63,155 nt of DNA, from positions 1 through 63,155 of the forward strand of contig UQNV01000006.1 of NCBI GenBank assembly GCA_900542505.1, read 5' to 3'. Source of the stretch: an uncultured Alistipes sp. (GTDB taxonomy: Bacteria > Bacteroidota > Bacteroidia > Bacteroidales > Rikenellaceae). How positions within the stretch are numbered: position 1 is the stretch's first letter; every line of letters starts with the position of its first letter. This document shows, in pieces, positions 15,976-25,007 of the stretch. Made by a program: the position numbers and the translations under genes. The notes beneath the pieces were generated by a model. The model was not told the DNA's origin. It ran no database searches and saw only the letters and a list, made by a program, of their open reading frames with translations.

Positions 15976-17661
15976 ATGAGAAGATACCTGACCGCTCTGC
16001 TGGCCGCAGTGACCCTGCTGGCGCAGTCGTGCATCGAAAACGACATACCCTACCCTCTGGTCGAAATCAACATCACGGGGGTCGAGGGCCAGGGATTCAC
16101 CGTCTCGTCGATTGACCTGGCAACACGCACCGTCACCCTCTCGCTCGAGGAGCAGACCGACATCAGCGCCGTCGAAATCGAACGGGTGACGCTCGGCGTG
16201 GTCTCGCACAGCACGAGCCTCACGGACGAGGAGCTGCTCGCCCGCGTCACCACCTCGCGCGAACTGACCGGCACGTTCGACCTCCGCACACCGCTCTATG
16301 TCACGCTGACGCTCTACCAGAGCTACGAGTGGAGCATCGTCGCCGAGCAGAACATCGAGCGCCGCTTCAGCGTCGCCGGACAAATCGGCTCGTCGCAGTT
16401 CGACGTTCCCAACCGCACGGTGGTGGCCAACGTTCCCGAGGGAACGGACCTCACGGCGCTGCAGGTCAACGAGCTCAAGCTCGGCCCGGCCGACATCACG
16501 ACCTACTCGCCGACGCTCGAGGAGCTCTCGGGCACGAACTTCGAAACGGTTCGCTTCGTCGACGTCACCTGCTTCGGCCGTACCGAGCGCTGGCTGCTGC
16601 ACGTCGTACCCATCGACGTGACGGTCATGCTGACGCAGGTCGATGCCTGGAGCAAGGTCATCTGGCTCTACGGCGTCGGTGTCGAGGGGCGCACGATGGG
16701 CTTCCGCTACCGCAAGAGCGGCGAGGAGGAGTGGCTCGAAGTGCCCGGCGTCGAGGTCGACGGTGGCAGCTTCAAGGCGCGCCTGAAGGCCGAAGCCGAG
16801 ACCGACTACGAGGTGGTGGCCTATGCCGACGACGACGTCACGGAGCCCCGGAGCGTCCGCACCGAGGCGACCTGGACGCTGCCCAACGGCGGGTTCGAGG
16901 AGTGGACGGCTCCCGACCTCAACATCACGCCCAAGCGCCGGTACTGGATTCCCTATCTGCTCGACACCGGGACGCCCTTCTGGGATACGGGCAACAAGGG
17001 CTCGACGACGCTCAGCGATTCGGACAACGTCACCATCCCCGAAAACGACCCGCGCCCCGGCTCGTCGGGCACGCGTTCGGCCCACCTCATGTCGAAATGG
17101 GTGGTGCTCAAGTTTGCGGCCGGCAACCTCTTCACGGGCGAGTACTTCGCCACGAAGGGCACCAACGGCGTCGTGGGATTCGGCCGCCCGTGCATCTACC
17201 GCCCGACGGCGCTGCGCGGCTGGGTGAAGTTCAAGGGAGGCAAAATCAACCGCGTGGGCAGTGTGCCGGTCGGCGTGAACATCGAGCAGGGGGTGACCGA
17301 CGACAACGGCATCATCTACATCGCACTCGGTTCGTGGACTCCCGAGAAATACGGTGTCTGGGTCGACTACATCACCCGCGACTTCTACGGCACGGAGGAT
17401 GTGCCCATTGCCATCTACACGGGCGACAAGAGCACGTTCTTCAACCCGCAGGGCCCCGACGTCATCGGCTACGGCGAGAAGGTGATGGTGGAGAACATCG
17501 ACGAATGGACCGAGTTCACCATCCCGATTGAATACACGGCCACGGACCGCGTCCCGACCCACATTCTCGTCGTCTGCTCGTCGTCGCGCTGGGGCGACTA
17601 CTTCACCGGTTACGACAAGAGCGAACTCTGGGTCGACGACTTCGAACTGCTCTACGACTGA
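15976..17661 (+). CDS. PCMD (putative carbohydrate metabolism) domain lipoprotein, last gene of operon
   Basis: 561 aa. Lipobox LAQSC at residues 15-19. Residues ~30-200 form beta domains related to N-terminal modules of PCMD proteins (IPYPLVEINITGVEG). The PCMD domain starts near residue 300 with LPNGGFEEWT, continues through YWIPYLL, FWDTGNKGS and HLMSKWVVLKFAAGNLFTG, and ends WVDDFELLYD. The family is known from structures of gut Bacteroidota proteins with jelly-roll folds; a carbohydrate role is suggested by fold only. The operon ends here, at a strong terminator (17703). Confidence 0.85.
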   Translation: MRRYLTALLAAVTLLAQSCIENDIPYPLVEINITGVEGQGFTVSSIDLATRTVTLSLEEQTDISAVEIERVTLGVVSHSTSLTDEELLARVTTSRELTGTFDLRTPLYVTLTLYQSYEWSIVAEQNIERRFSVAGQIGSSQFDVPNRTVVANVPEGTDLTALQVNELKLGPADITTYSPTLEELSGTNFETVRFVDVTCFGRTERWLLHVVPIDVTVMLTQVDAWSKVIWLYGVGVEGRTMGFRYRKSGEEEWLEVPGVEVDGGSFKARLKAEAETDYEVVAYADDDVTEPRSVRTEATWTLPNGGFEEWTAPDLNITPKRRYWIPYLLDTGTPFWDTGNKGSTTLSDSDNVTIPENDPRPGSSGTRSAHLMSKWVVLKFAAGNLFTGEYFATKGTNGVVGFGRPCIYRPTALRGWVKFKGGKINRVGSVPVGVNIEQGVTDDNGIIYIALGSWTPEKYGVWVDYITRDFYGTEDVPIAIYTGDKSTFFNPQGPDVIGYGEKVMVENIDEWTEFTIPIEYTATDRVPTHILVVCSSSRWGDYFTGYDKSELWVDDFELLYD

Positions 17662-17702
17662 CGCGTCGCAGCCATTCCGACGCCCAACCCTATCGGACGA
17701 AC

Positions 17703-17737
17703 AAGCCCGGCGACCGCAACGGTCGCCGGGCTTTTCT
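17703..17737 (+). terminator. Rho-independent terminator ending the surface operon
   Basis: Perfect 13-bp stem: 17703-17715 with 17721-17733, loop GCAAC, followed by a T-rich tail (TTTTCTTTC). Confidence 0.92.
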
Positions 17738-17847
17738 TTCGGCCCCGGATAGCAGAGACAAGGCCAAGCCCGCAAACATGGCCTCGGGATGGCAGGAACA
17801 AGGCTGGCACCACAAACCTCCCCTCCCCGGCGGGAACTGTGCCGCGC

Positions 17848-17891
17848 ACAAAAAAAAAGGACGCCTGCCCCAGGAGGGAGTAAGCGTCCTT
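17848..17891 (-). terminator. Terminator for the minus-strand lytic transglycosylase gene
   Basis: AAGGACGC (17857-17864) pairs with GCGTCCTT (17884-17891); read on the minus strand the stem is followed by a run of T (the A-run at 17850-17858). It lies 25 bp after the stop of the minus-strand gene. Confidence 0.85.
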
Positions 17892-17915
17892 ACCGGTTTG
17901 CAGCCTCGCAACCGT

Positions 17916-18617
17916 CTAACGACGGGCAAGGCGGCAATATGTATCGTAACGACCGATTACGTCGTCGACATAAGCCTTGGTTTGCCGATATCCCGTGAAC
18001 CTGCCGCACTTGACGGCATCGTTCTCGTAATATTCGGGCTGCGCCTTGAGCTCGAGATAACGCGACACGACCTCCCACGAATTGGGGTCCTCGCCGTGGA
18101 GCCGCGCCAGACGGCGGGCATCGTTCACATGACCGATTCCACCGTTGTAACATGCCAGCACGATGCTCATCCGGTCCTTCTCGGAGGTTCCCTGCGGGAA
18201 CCGAAGCATCGTCTGAATCGTCGTCATCAGCCGGTTGGCCAACCAGACGTTCGTTTCGGGGTCTGCAATCTGCTCGACGGGCACATCGAACTGGCGTGCC
18301 ACCGAGGGCATAATCTGCATCAGACCGCGTGCTCCGCTGCGCGAGACGATATCGGGCGTAAAGCGCGACTCGTGGTAGGCGATGGCACTCATCAGGCGCC
18401 AGTCGTTGCCCTCCTTCTCGCTGATGGAGCGAATCAGGCCGTCATAGGCCGAAATTACGGGTTTGTCGGCAAGCACGGCGGAGGCCGTCGCGGAATCCGT
18501 CGCCGCTTCGTCCGACAGCTGCGTTCCGTCCATCGGAACGCCCATGCGGGCATTGAAGCCGTAGAAAGTAGTGATTAAGGTTAAGAACGAAAAGGTTAAA
18601 ACTGTCTTTTTCAGCAT
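17916..18617 (-). CDS. Lytic transglycosylase (SLT domain)
   Basis: 233 aa. N-terminal hydrophobic signal (residues 1-20), then an SLT goose-lysozyme-like domain: catalytic Glu83 in YHESRF, then SGARGLMQIMP and ACYNGGIGHV, all diagnostic. It cleaves the MurNAc-GlcNAc bond of peptidoglycan to give 1,6-anhydro ends, in the periplasm. It follows the Porin_10 gene by 44 bp on the same strand and is probably cotranscribed from the promoter at 20833-20864. Confidence 0.93.
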   Translation of the reverse strand: MLKKTVLTFSFLTLITTFYGFNARMGVPMDGTQLSDEAATDSATASAVLADKPVISAYDGLIRSISEKEGNDWRLMSAIAYHESRFTPDIVSRSGARGLMQIMPSVARQFDVPVEQIADPETNVWLANRLMTTIQTMLRFPQGTSEKDRMSIVLACYNGGIGHVNDARRLARLHGEDPNSWEVVSRYLELKAQPEYYENDAVKCGRFTGYRQTKAYVDDVIGRYDTYCRLARR

Positions 18618-18661
18618 ACATCACTGTTTTGCGGGCAGCTTACACCGTGCAGAACAGTACG

Positions 18662-20809
18662 CTAATCATAGAAACCCCACGAGATACCGATTTTGAACAT
18701 GCCCGGGTTGAGCGGGTAGTCGGCCAGCGAGAAGTACTCGCCGTTGCCGAACAGTCCCATGTTCAGATGCTGGTACTTGAGAAATATTCTCATTCTCTTC
18801 CACTTGCCCATCAGGAAAAAGTCGAGGTAGGGATAGTTCCCCACTTCGGTTTCCCGCTGGTTGTAGAACACCGACAGCGCCGGATTGTAGCTGGGGGCAT
18901 AATACCGCGTATGGTAATGCCCGTCCAGACCGGCCTGCAGGCGCAATACGTTGCGAACGACCCAGAACTCGTAGTAGTACGAGAGGTAGGCGCTGAAAAG
19001 CGGAACGGGTACAACTTCTTGATTCGTACTCCACTGCAACAATACCCTGTTGTCCAGATGAAGTCCGCCTAAGCGGAAATCCTTGCGAGCGTACACACTC
19101 GTGAGGCTTACACTCCCCGAATGCTGCGCCACGTGGCGGTCGTTGCCGTAGTAGATTTTGTCGGCGACGACCCCCTGCCATGCCTCCACCTCGAAGGCAT
19201 AGTCGGGCAGCGAGAATTTCACCTCGAATCGAGTTTCAGTCTCCTTGTTCAAAGGAGCGGACCACATGTAGTGGTTCGAGAACAGATTCTCCTCCCAGTA
19301 ACTGGGCGAACGCCGTTCCATCGAGAAACGGCCTTCGAGAATCAACGGATGGCCGCGAAGCTTCCCCTTCAACGCCAGATGGGCCCCCAGCGTCAGGTCT
19401 CCGCCTCTGTATCCCGACGGGTAGAACTTCACGTTCGCATCCCAGTCGACATACCGCTTGATTTTGCCGCCTACCGAACCGTAGGCGAAGAAACTGGTCT
19501 TTCGGACCGTCGTGTATTTGCCCGAAAGAAAATCCTTCGGGTCGAACTGCGAGTAGGTGTGCAGGTCCAACCCGACACCCCCGTCGATGGTGCCCACTAC
19601 GCCGTTGCGGTCCCACGGTTGCGCCTGGACGAAGAGGCGGTTCGAAATCACGCGCTCGTAGGTCGAGTCGCGCGTCTCGGTGGGATTGATGTACCAGTTG
19701 TCGTAGTAGTACCCTTCGGTCGGGAGCCACTCCCCGGTATCGGGGTCCCTCGAACCGCGTTCGTTCGTGTAGGGAGCCCGGATATCGGTATAGACCTTGC
19801 TCCAGGAGTTGTACTCGAAGGAGTGACCGATGTAGACGGCCGACAGACCGGCTATCGAATAGTCCTCCTCGGTGACCCGTTGGAGCGGAATGCCGTACGA
19901 CTGCGTGACGAAGAAGGCGTTGTTGCGGTAGAGGTTCTCGGCCTCGGCATCCGCCAGCTTCATCGGCACTCCCGACGGCATCTCGAACGTGGTGTCGGCG
20001 ATGGCCCATTTGCCCACCACGCCGCCGTTTTCCTGCTGCTCGATGTGGTTGTTGATATACCCAGCATGCACCGAGTAGCGCTTGCCCGTATGGTTGAACG
20101 CCACGGCAAGGTTGTGGTTCTTGGTCGACGACCAGATATACTTGCCCCGCGTTCCGCGCGCCTTGTAGTCGACATTGAAGCCCGTCGTCGGCGAAATCTG
20201 CGCCGCATGCATGATGTCGAAGTTCTCCTCGCGGTACTTCTTCTGTCCCGATTCGAGGTAGGTCATCCGAATCATCGGCTTCTTCGTGTTGTAGAACGGC
20301 ACGTTCTCCATGTCGTACAGATAGGCGTAGTAGGGGGCCGCAAAACTGAAGTCGAAATTCTGCGGCCGGTCGAAATAGTTGAGCGGCTGCGAGGTCTGAC
20401 CCAGTCCGCCCTGCGCCATGTCGCCCACGCCGTGGCGGTAGAACGGATAGTCGATGCGGAAGTCGGTGAGCGTGGTGTCGATGTCACTCAGCTGCACGCG
20501 GTTGTAATCGCGGCTGATGTGCCACATGAAGTTCTGCCGCGCCCGCGTCGAATCGTCGAAAAAGTAGCTTTCGAGCGGCTTGCGGATTTTGCGTTCCTTC
20601 TTGGTGGTGTCCTGCGGCTGGCCTTCGCCCTCCTCCCCGTTCATGTTCTCGTAGGGGTTGCTTCCATAGAGCGCTCCGGTCTGGCCGTTCTGCTGCGCAC
20701 GCAGCAGCGTGCTCGCGTCGAATCCCTGAGCGGAGACCTGACGGGGCCACGCCAAAACGAGCAGCCCGGCAAGCAGCGTCCATACGATTTTGTTCGACCA
20801 CCAATCCAT
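18662..20809 (-). CDS. Putative porin (Porin_10 family)
   Basis: 715 aa. Signal peptide ends near residue 28 (QVSAQ). Family hallmarks follow: LESYFFDDS, ARQNFMWHISRDYN, TDFRIDYPFYRHGVGD, YREENFDIMHAAQISPTTGFN and HTGKRYSVHAGYINNHI. The remainder is a chain of amphipathic strands, ending in GISWGFYD. It is a large outer-membrane beta-barrel common in Bacteroidota; transport substrate unknown. Its base composition looks somewhat less GC-extreme than that of its neighbours. First gene of a two-gene operon with the lytic transglycosylase. Confidence 0.88.
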   Translation of the reverse strand: MDWWSNKIVWTLLAGLLVLAWPRQVSAQGFDASTLLRAQQNGQTGALYGSNPYENMNGEEGEGQPQDTTKKERKIRKPLESYFFDDSTRARQNFMWHISRDYNRVQLSDIDTTLTDFRIDYPFYRHGVGDMAQGGLGQTSQPLNYFDRPQNFDFSFAAPYYAYLYDMENVPFYNTKKPMIRMTYLESGQKKYREENFDIMHAAQISPTTGFNVDYKARGTRGKYIWSSTKNHNLAVAFNHTGKRYSVHAGYINNHIEQQENGGVVGKWAIADTTFEMPSGVPMKLADAEAENLYRNNAFFVTQSYGIPLQRVTEEDYSIAGLSAVYIGHSFEYNSWSKVYTDIRAPYTNERGSRDPDTGEWLPTEGYYYDNWYINPTETRDSTYERVISNRLFVQAQPWDRNGVVGTIDGGVGLDLHTYSQFDPKDFLSGKYTTVRKTSFFAYGSVGGKIKRYVDWDANVKFYPSGYRGGDLTLGAHLALKGKLRGHPLILEGRFSMERRSPSYWEENLFSNHYMWSAPLNKETETRFEVKFSLPDYAFEVEAWQGVVADKIYYGNDRHVAQHSGSVSLTSVYARKDFRLGGLHLDNRVLLQWSTNQEVVPVPLFSAYLSYYYEFWVVRNVLRLQAGLDGHYHTRYYAPSYNPALSVFYNQRETEVGNYPYLDFFLMGKWKRMRIFLKYQHLNMGLFGNGEYFSLADYPLNPGMFKIGISWGFYD

Positions 20810-20832
20810 ACGTTCAAGAGCGGTTTGCGCCG

Positions 20833-20864
20833 CAAAGATAATTAAAAATTTTTAAATATTCAAA
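20833..20864 (-). promoter_or_regulatory. Predicted promoter of the porin/transglycosylase operon
   Basis: On the minus strand, TTTG (plus CAAA 20861-20864), a 20-bp spacer and TATCTTTG (plus CAAAGATA 20833-20840). The leader is about 20 nt. Confidence 0.85.
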
Positions 20865-20928
20865 TCAACCCTTTCCCGCAGCGCCGCGAGCCGCTCTGCG
20901 GCAGCAGGTTCCGCAGGTGCGGGGCCGC

Positions 20929-21696
20929 CTATTGCTCCCCTCCGGAGCGTTCCGGAGCATCCGTCTGCGGCTCCTGGCCGGCCGCACGCCGGTTGGCCTG
21001 CATGCCCCAGCGGATGGCCGAGATGAGGATATAGAGCAGGATGATGACCGGGATGGAGTAGAGCCGCAGCGAGGCGATGACCGCCACGCAAAGCAGCAGG
21101 AAGAGGTAGCGGATTTCATTGCCGCGCCAGCCGAAGCCGCGGAACTTGAGGGCAAACATCCTCACGGGCGAGACGAGCAGCCACGACATGGCAACCACGA
21201 AGAGCAGCAGCGTCCAGCCGCCGAAATCGAGCCCGGTGCGCACGCCGATGAAACCCAGCGAGGAGAAGAAGAGCGCATTGGCCGGCGTGGGGAGGCCGCA
21301 GAACTCGGTGTGCTGCGTCTCGTCGATGTTGAACTTGGCCAGCCGCAGCGCCGAGAAGGCCGCCATGACGAAGCAGAGGAAGGTCGCACCGTAACGCAGC
21401 CATACGGGCGTATCGGCCGGCATCGCACCGACGGTCATCGCATAGACCACGGCCGAGGGGGCGAACCCGAAGGAGACCATGTCGGCCAGCGAATCGAGCT
21501 CGACGCCGATGGCCGAAGGGCACTTGAGCAGCCGCGCCACGAACCCGTCGAAAAAATCGAAGACGGCGGCCAGGACGATGAACCAGAAGGCCCATTCGAG
21601 GCTGCCGTAGACCAACGCCGCCAACGAAGCGAACGTCCCGCACATGAGGTTCGAGAGCGTGAGCAGGTTGGGGACCGTAAAAAGTTTAATCTTCAT
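20929..21696 (-). CDS. pssA: CDP-diacylglycerol-serine O-phosphatidyltransferase
   Basis: 255 aa membrane protein. The CDP-alcohol phosphotransferase signature is complete: D50-G51, A54-R55, G64, D68 and D72 (in DGFVARLL...GVELDSLAD). It transfers phosphatidyl from CDP-diacylglycerol to serine at the inner membrane, the first step to phosphatidylethanolamine. Several hydrophobic segments follow, and the last ~25 residues are hydrophilic. No phosphatidylserine decarboxylase gene is adjacent, although psd and pssA are often neighbours in other bacteria. It is divergent from the sugar nucleotidyltransferase gene, with a -7 element at 21726-21733. Confidence 0.94.
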   Translation of the reverse strand: MKIKLFTVPNLLTLSNLMCGTFASLAALVYGSLEWAFWFIVLAAVFDFFDGFVARLLKCPSAIGVELDSLADMVSFGFAPSAVVYAMTVGAMPADTPVWLRYGATFLCFVMAAFSALRLAKFNIDETQHTEFCGLPTPANALFFSSLGFIGVRTGLDFGGWTLLLFVVAMSWLLVSPVRMFALKFRGFGWRGNEIRYLFLLLCVAVIASLRLYSIPVIILLYILISAIRWGMQANRRAAGQEPQTDAPERSGGEQ

Positions 21697-21725
21697 TGCG
21701 AAGAAATTTTATACTGCATGGGCGG

Positions 21726-21752
21726 CAAAGTTACAAAATATTTTTATCTTTG
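21726..21752. promoter_or_regulatory. Back-to-back divergent -7 elements (pssA / mannose-1-P guanylyltransferase)
   Basis: Minus-strand TAACTTTG (plus CAAAGTTA 21726-21733) faces pssA. Plus-strand TATCTTTG (21745-21752) faces the guanylyltransferase gene. They are only 11 bp apart, so polymerase could hardly occupy both at once. -33 boxes are weak on both sides. Confidence 0.6.
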
Positions 21753-21780
21753 TCTTGTTTAACACGCTATATTATAACTT

Positions 21781-22854
21781 ATGGAGAGCAAGAAATATTG
21801 TGTAATCATGGCGGGCGGCATCGGAACGCGTTTCTGGCCCAAGAGCCGCCAGTCCATGCCCAAGCAGTTCCTCGACATACTCGGCACCGGGAAATCGTTC
21901 ATCCGCCACACCTACGAGCGCTTCGCGGCGATGATTCCGTCCGAAAACTTCCTGGTGGTGACCAACCGCCGCTACAAGGAGCTGGTGCTGGAGCATCTGC
22001 CCGAGCTCGACGAGCGGCAGATACTCTGCGAGCCCATCGGCCGCAACACGGCCCCCTGCATCGCCTATGCGGCCTACACGCTGCTCAAGCGCGACCCCGA
22101 GGCCGAGATGATTGTCACGCCGTCGGACCACCTGATTCTCAACGAGGAGGAGTTCCGCCGCATCGTCACGGACTGTGTATCGTTTGCGGCCGAGCACGAC
22201 GCGCTGCTGACCATCGGCATCAACCCCACCCGCCCCGAAACGGGCTACGGCTATATCCAGGTCTCGGACGAGCGGACCATCAGCAAGGTGAAATGCTTCA
22301 CCGAGAAGCCCAACCTGGAGCTGGCGCAGACCTTCATCCAGTGCGGCGAATTCCTCTGGAACTCGGGCATCTTCATCTGGAAGGTGGGGAGCATCATCGA
22401 GGCCTTCCGCAAATACCTGCCCGAGCTGCACGCCCTGTTCAACGGCGCCATGCCGGCACTGGGGACCGATTCGGAGCGGACGGCGCTCGAGATTGTCTTC
22501 TCGGAGTGCCGCTCCATCTCGATTGACTACGGCGTGATGGAGAAGGCCGACAACGTCTACGTCCACCGCGGCGACTTCGGCTGGAGCGACGTGGGCACCT
22601 GGGGCTCGGTCTACCAGCATTCGCGCAAGGACCGCTACGCCAACGCCACACCCGAAGAGGGGTGCTACCTCTACGACACGCGCAGCTGCATCGTCTCGCT
22701 GCCCAAGGGCAAGATTGCCGCCATCAGCGGGCTGAAGGAGTTCATCGTCGTCGATACGGAGGACGTGCTGATGATATGCCCGCGCGCCGAGGAGCAGAAC
22801 ATACGCAAGTTCATCGACGAGGTGAAGTTCCACAACGGCGACAAACACATCTGA
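21781..22854 (+). CDS. manC: Mannose-1-phosphate guanylyltransferase
   Basis: 357 aa. The nucleotidyltransferase signature MAGGIGTRFWPKSR is followed by MPKQFLDI, then EPIGRNTAPCI, VTPSDHLI, ETGYGYIQ, FTEKPN, WNSGIFIWK and DYGVMEKAD, all typical of GDP-mannose pyrophosphorylases. It makes GDP-mannose from GTP and mannose-1-phosphate in the cytoplasm, for capsule, glycan or LPS synthesis. It is the short form, lacking the C-terminal phosphomannose isomerase domain of ManC/AlgA. Promoter -7 at 21745. No other capsule genes are adjacent. Confidence 0.92.
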   Translation: MESKKYCVIMAGGIGTRFWPKSRQSMPKQFLDILGTGKSFIRHTYERFAAMIPSENFLVVTNRRYKELVLEHLPELDERQILCEPIGRNTAPCIAYAAYTLLKRDPEAEMIVTPSDHLILNEEEFRRIVTDCVSFAAEHDALLTIGINPTRPETGYGYIQVSDERTISKVKCFTEKPNLELAQTFIQCGEFLWNSGIFIWKVGSIIEAFRKYLPELHALFNGAMPALGTDSERTALEIVFSECRSISIDYGVMEKADNVYVHRGDFGWSDVGTWGSVYQHSRKDRYANATPEEGCYLYDTRSCIVSLPKGKIAAISGLKEFIVVDTEDVLMICPRAEEQNIRKFIDEVKFHNGDKHI

Positions 22855-22877
22855 CCGCGTCGGCGCAACCGACAGAA

Positions 22878-22908
22878 CGAACCCGTACCGCCCGCCGGTG
22901 CGGGTTCG
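22878..22908. terminator. Stem-loop after the guanylyltransferase gene
   Basis: 12-nt arms 22878-22889 and 22897-22908 pair with one wobble. There is no T-run, so termination by it is uncertain. The rest of 22909-23143 is GC-rich and holds no gene I can support. Confidence 0.5.
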
Positions 22909-23143
22909 CTCCGACAGGGCGGGCGCCATCGTACGGGGCAGACCGACGGCGCGCAGCACACAACACCCCGACGGTATGACGCCCCGGCGCGCCCCCAGGT
23001 GCCACGCCATGCACACCCCGGCGGCACGACACCCGGGGGAGCCCGCCGGTGCGACGCACGACTACGAGCAGCGGGAAAGCCCGCCGCACGACAGCCGCAC
23101 CCGACCGGCCGGGACGCCCCCACATCCACCGCATCCGAACGAC

Positions 23144-23659
23144 ATGGAAAAGAGGCCCATCTTCCGATACAGCCTCCACGCCTACGAGAACGGCGTCTTC
23201 GCACGGGGCAACTTCACCTGCGACTGCTGCGGCCGGCAGAGCGAATACGCCTACAACGGGGCGATGTACTGCATCGGACAGCCGCCCGTCGTCTGCCCCG
23301 AATGCATCGCCAGCGGCGAGGCCGCGCGCCGCTTCGACGGCGACTTCGTCCAGAGCGCCTCGCAGGCGGTGACCGACCCCGCAAAGCGCGACGAGCTGTT
23401 CCACCGCACGCCGGGCTACCCGAGCTGGCAGGGGGAGTACTACCCCGCCTGCTGCGACGACTTCTGCACCTTCGTCGGCGACGTGGGGACCGAGGAGCTC
23501 GAAGAGATGGGCATCGCCGACGAGCTCTTCGCCGACTATGCCGCCCGGGGCGGCGACCCCTCGGTACGCGACCGGCTCATCGCGGTGGGACCGACGGCGG
23601 GCTACCTCTTCCGCTGCCTCCACTGCGGCGCCTACCACCTCCACGTCGACCGGGAATAG
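23144..23659 (+). CDS. CbrC-like (UPF0167) cysteine-rich protein
   Basis: 171 aa. It matches the CbrC/UPF0167 family: FRYSLHAYENGVF, then metal-site-like cysteine pairs TCDCCGR, CPECIASGEAA, CCDDFC and CLHCGAYHLHVD. The four CxxC-type groups suggest zinc binding. E. coli CbrC is named for a genetic link to colicin E2 tolerance via CreBC; biochemical function is unknown. ATG 23144 is chosen because family similarity begins here and the upstream in-frame sequence is low-complexity. It lies 90 bp before murF and may be cotranscribed. Confidence 0.82.
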   Translation: MEKRPIFRYSLHAYENGVFARGNFTCDCCGRQSEYAYNGAMYCIGQPPVVCPECIASGEAARRFDGDFVQSASQAVTDPAKRDELFHRTPGYPSWQGEYYPACCDDFCTFVGDVGTEELEEMGIADELFADYAARGGDPSVRDRLIAVGPTAGYLFRCLHCGAYHLHVDRE

Positions 23660-23749
23660 AAATTAACGACAACCGCTCGCCGGAGCCCCGCATGCGGAAA
23701 CCCGCGCAAGGCCCTCCGGCGCGCCCAAAACAACGACATACGACAGACC

Positions 23750-24994
23750 ATGAACATCCAGGAACTGTACGCCATCTACCGGGAACACCCGCACGTCTCG
23801 ACCGATACGCGCCGGATTGTTCCCGACTCGCTTTTCTTCGCCCTTCGGGGCGCCTCGTTCGACGGCAACCGCTTTGCCGCCGAAGCCCTGCGCAAAGGGG
23901 CCGTGCGGGCCATAGTCGACGACCCGGCGGCGGCCGGCGAGGGGTGCATCCTCGTCGACGACGTGCTGGCGACGCTCCAGGCGCTGGCCCGCGAACACCG
24001 ACGCGCGCTGGGCATCCCGATTCTGGCCATCACGGGCAGCAACGGCAAGACGACGACCAAGGAGCTCGTCAGCCGCGTGCTCTCCGAGCGCTTCGTGCTC
24101 CGCGCCACACAGGGCAACCTGAACAACCACATCGGCGTGCCGCTGACGCTGCTGTCGATGGATGCCTCGACGCAGTTCGGCGTGGTGGAGATGGGGGCGA
24201 GCGCCTGCGGCGAAATCGCCCTGCTGGCCTCGATTGCCGAGCCCGACTACGGCCTCATCACCAACATCGGCCGGGCCCACCTCGACGGCTTCGGCGGTCC
24301 CGAGGGGGTGCGCCGCGGCAAGGGCGAGCTCTTCGACTACCTCGCCGCCCACGGCGGCACGGCCTTCGTGCCCGAAGCCGACCCGACGCTCGCGGCGATG
24401 GCTGCCGAACGTCCCGCGCTGAAGAGCGTCCGCTGCCCGCTCGCCGGCGCCGAGAGGATTGAGAGCCATCTGGAAGGGGACTACAACCGGGCCAACATCG
24501 CCGCGGCGGCGGCCGTAGGGCGCTACTTCGGCATTGCCGACGGGCGGATTGCCGCGGCAATCGGCAGCTACATCCCCGACAACAACCGCTCGCAGCGGGT
24601 CATGACGGAGCGCAACACGCTCATCGTCGACTGCTACAACGCCAACCCCTCGAGCATGCGCGCCTCGGTAGAGAACTTCCTCGGCGAGCCGCTCGACGGG
24701 CGCACGCAGCGCATCTTCATCCTGGGCGACATGCTCGAGCTGGGGGCCTGGTCCGAAGAGGAGCACCGCGCCATCGCCGCGCTGGCCGCCGGAGACCCTG
24801 CGGCGCGGCTGATGCTCGTCGGCAGGGAGTTCGCCCGGGCCTGCGCCGGAAGCGAGCTGGCACAGCGGGCCGAATTCTACCCCTCGCGCACGGAACTGGC
24901 CGCCGAGCTGGAGCGTCATCCGGTCGAGAATGCCCTCGTACTGGTCAAGGCCTCGCACGGCATCGGGCTGGAACACGTCATCGAAAAGCTCTGA
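23750..24994 (+). CDS. murF: UDP-N-acetylmuramoyl-tripeptide-D-alanyl-D-alanine ligase
   Basis: 414 aa. The N-terminal domain has STDTRRIVPDSLFFALRG, with the UDP-MurNAc-tripeptide binding pattern. The central ATP-binding site is ITGSNGKTTTK, and the carbamylated-Lys/Mg region lies in VVEMGAS and NIGRAHLDGFG. The C-terminal domain has DCYNANPSSMRAS and ILGDMLELG. It adds D-Ala-D-Ala to the peptidoglycan precursor in the cytoplasm. It stands outside the usual dcw cluster, as in other Bacteroidota. The next gene starts 13 bp downstream. Confidence 0.96.
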   Translation: MNIQELYAIYREHPHVSTDTRRIVPDSLFFALRGASFDGNRFAAEALRKGAVRAIVDDPAAAGEGCILVDDVLATLQALAREHRRALGIPILAITGSNGKTTTKELVSRVLSERFVLRATQGNLNNHIGVPLTLLSMDASTQFGVVEMGASACGEIALLASIAEPDYGLITNIGRAHLDGFGGPEGVRRGKGELFDYLAAHGGTAFVPEADPTLAAMAAERPALKSVRCPLAGAERIESHLEGDYNRANIAAAAAVGRYFGIADGRIAAAIGSYIPDNNRSQRVMTERNTLIVDCYNANPSSMRASVENFLGEPLDGRTQRIFILGDMLELGAWSEEEHRAIAALAAGDPAARLMLVGREFARACAGSELAQRAEFYPSRTELAAELERHPVENALVLVKASHGIGLEHVIEKL

Positions 24995-25007
24995 GAACCC
25001 GAATGAT

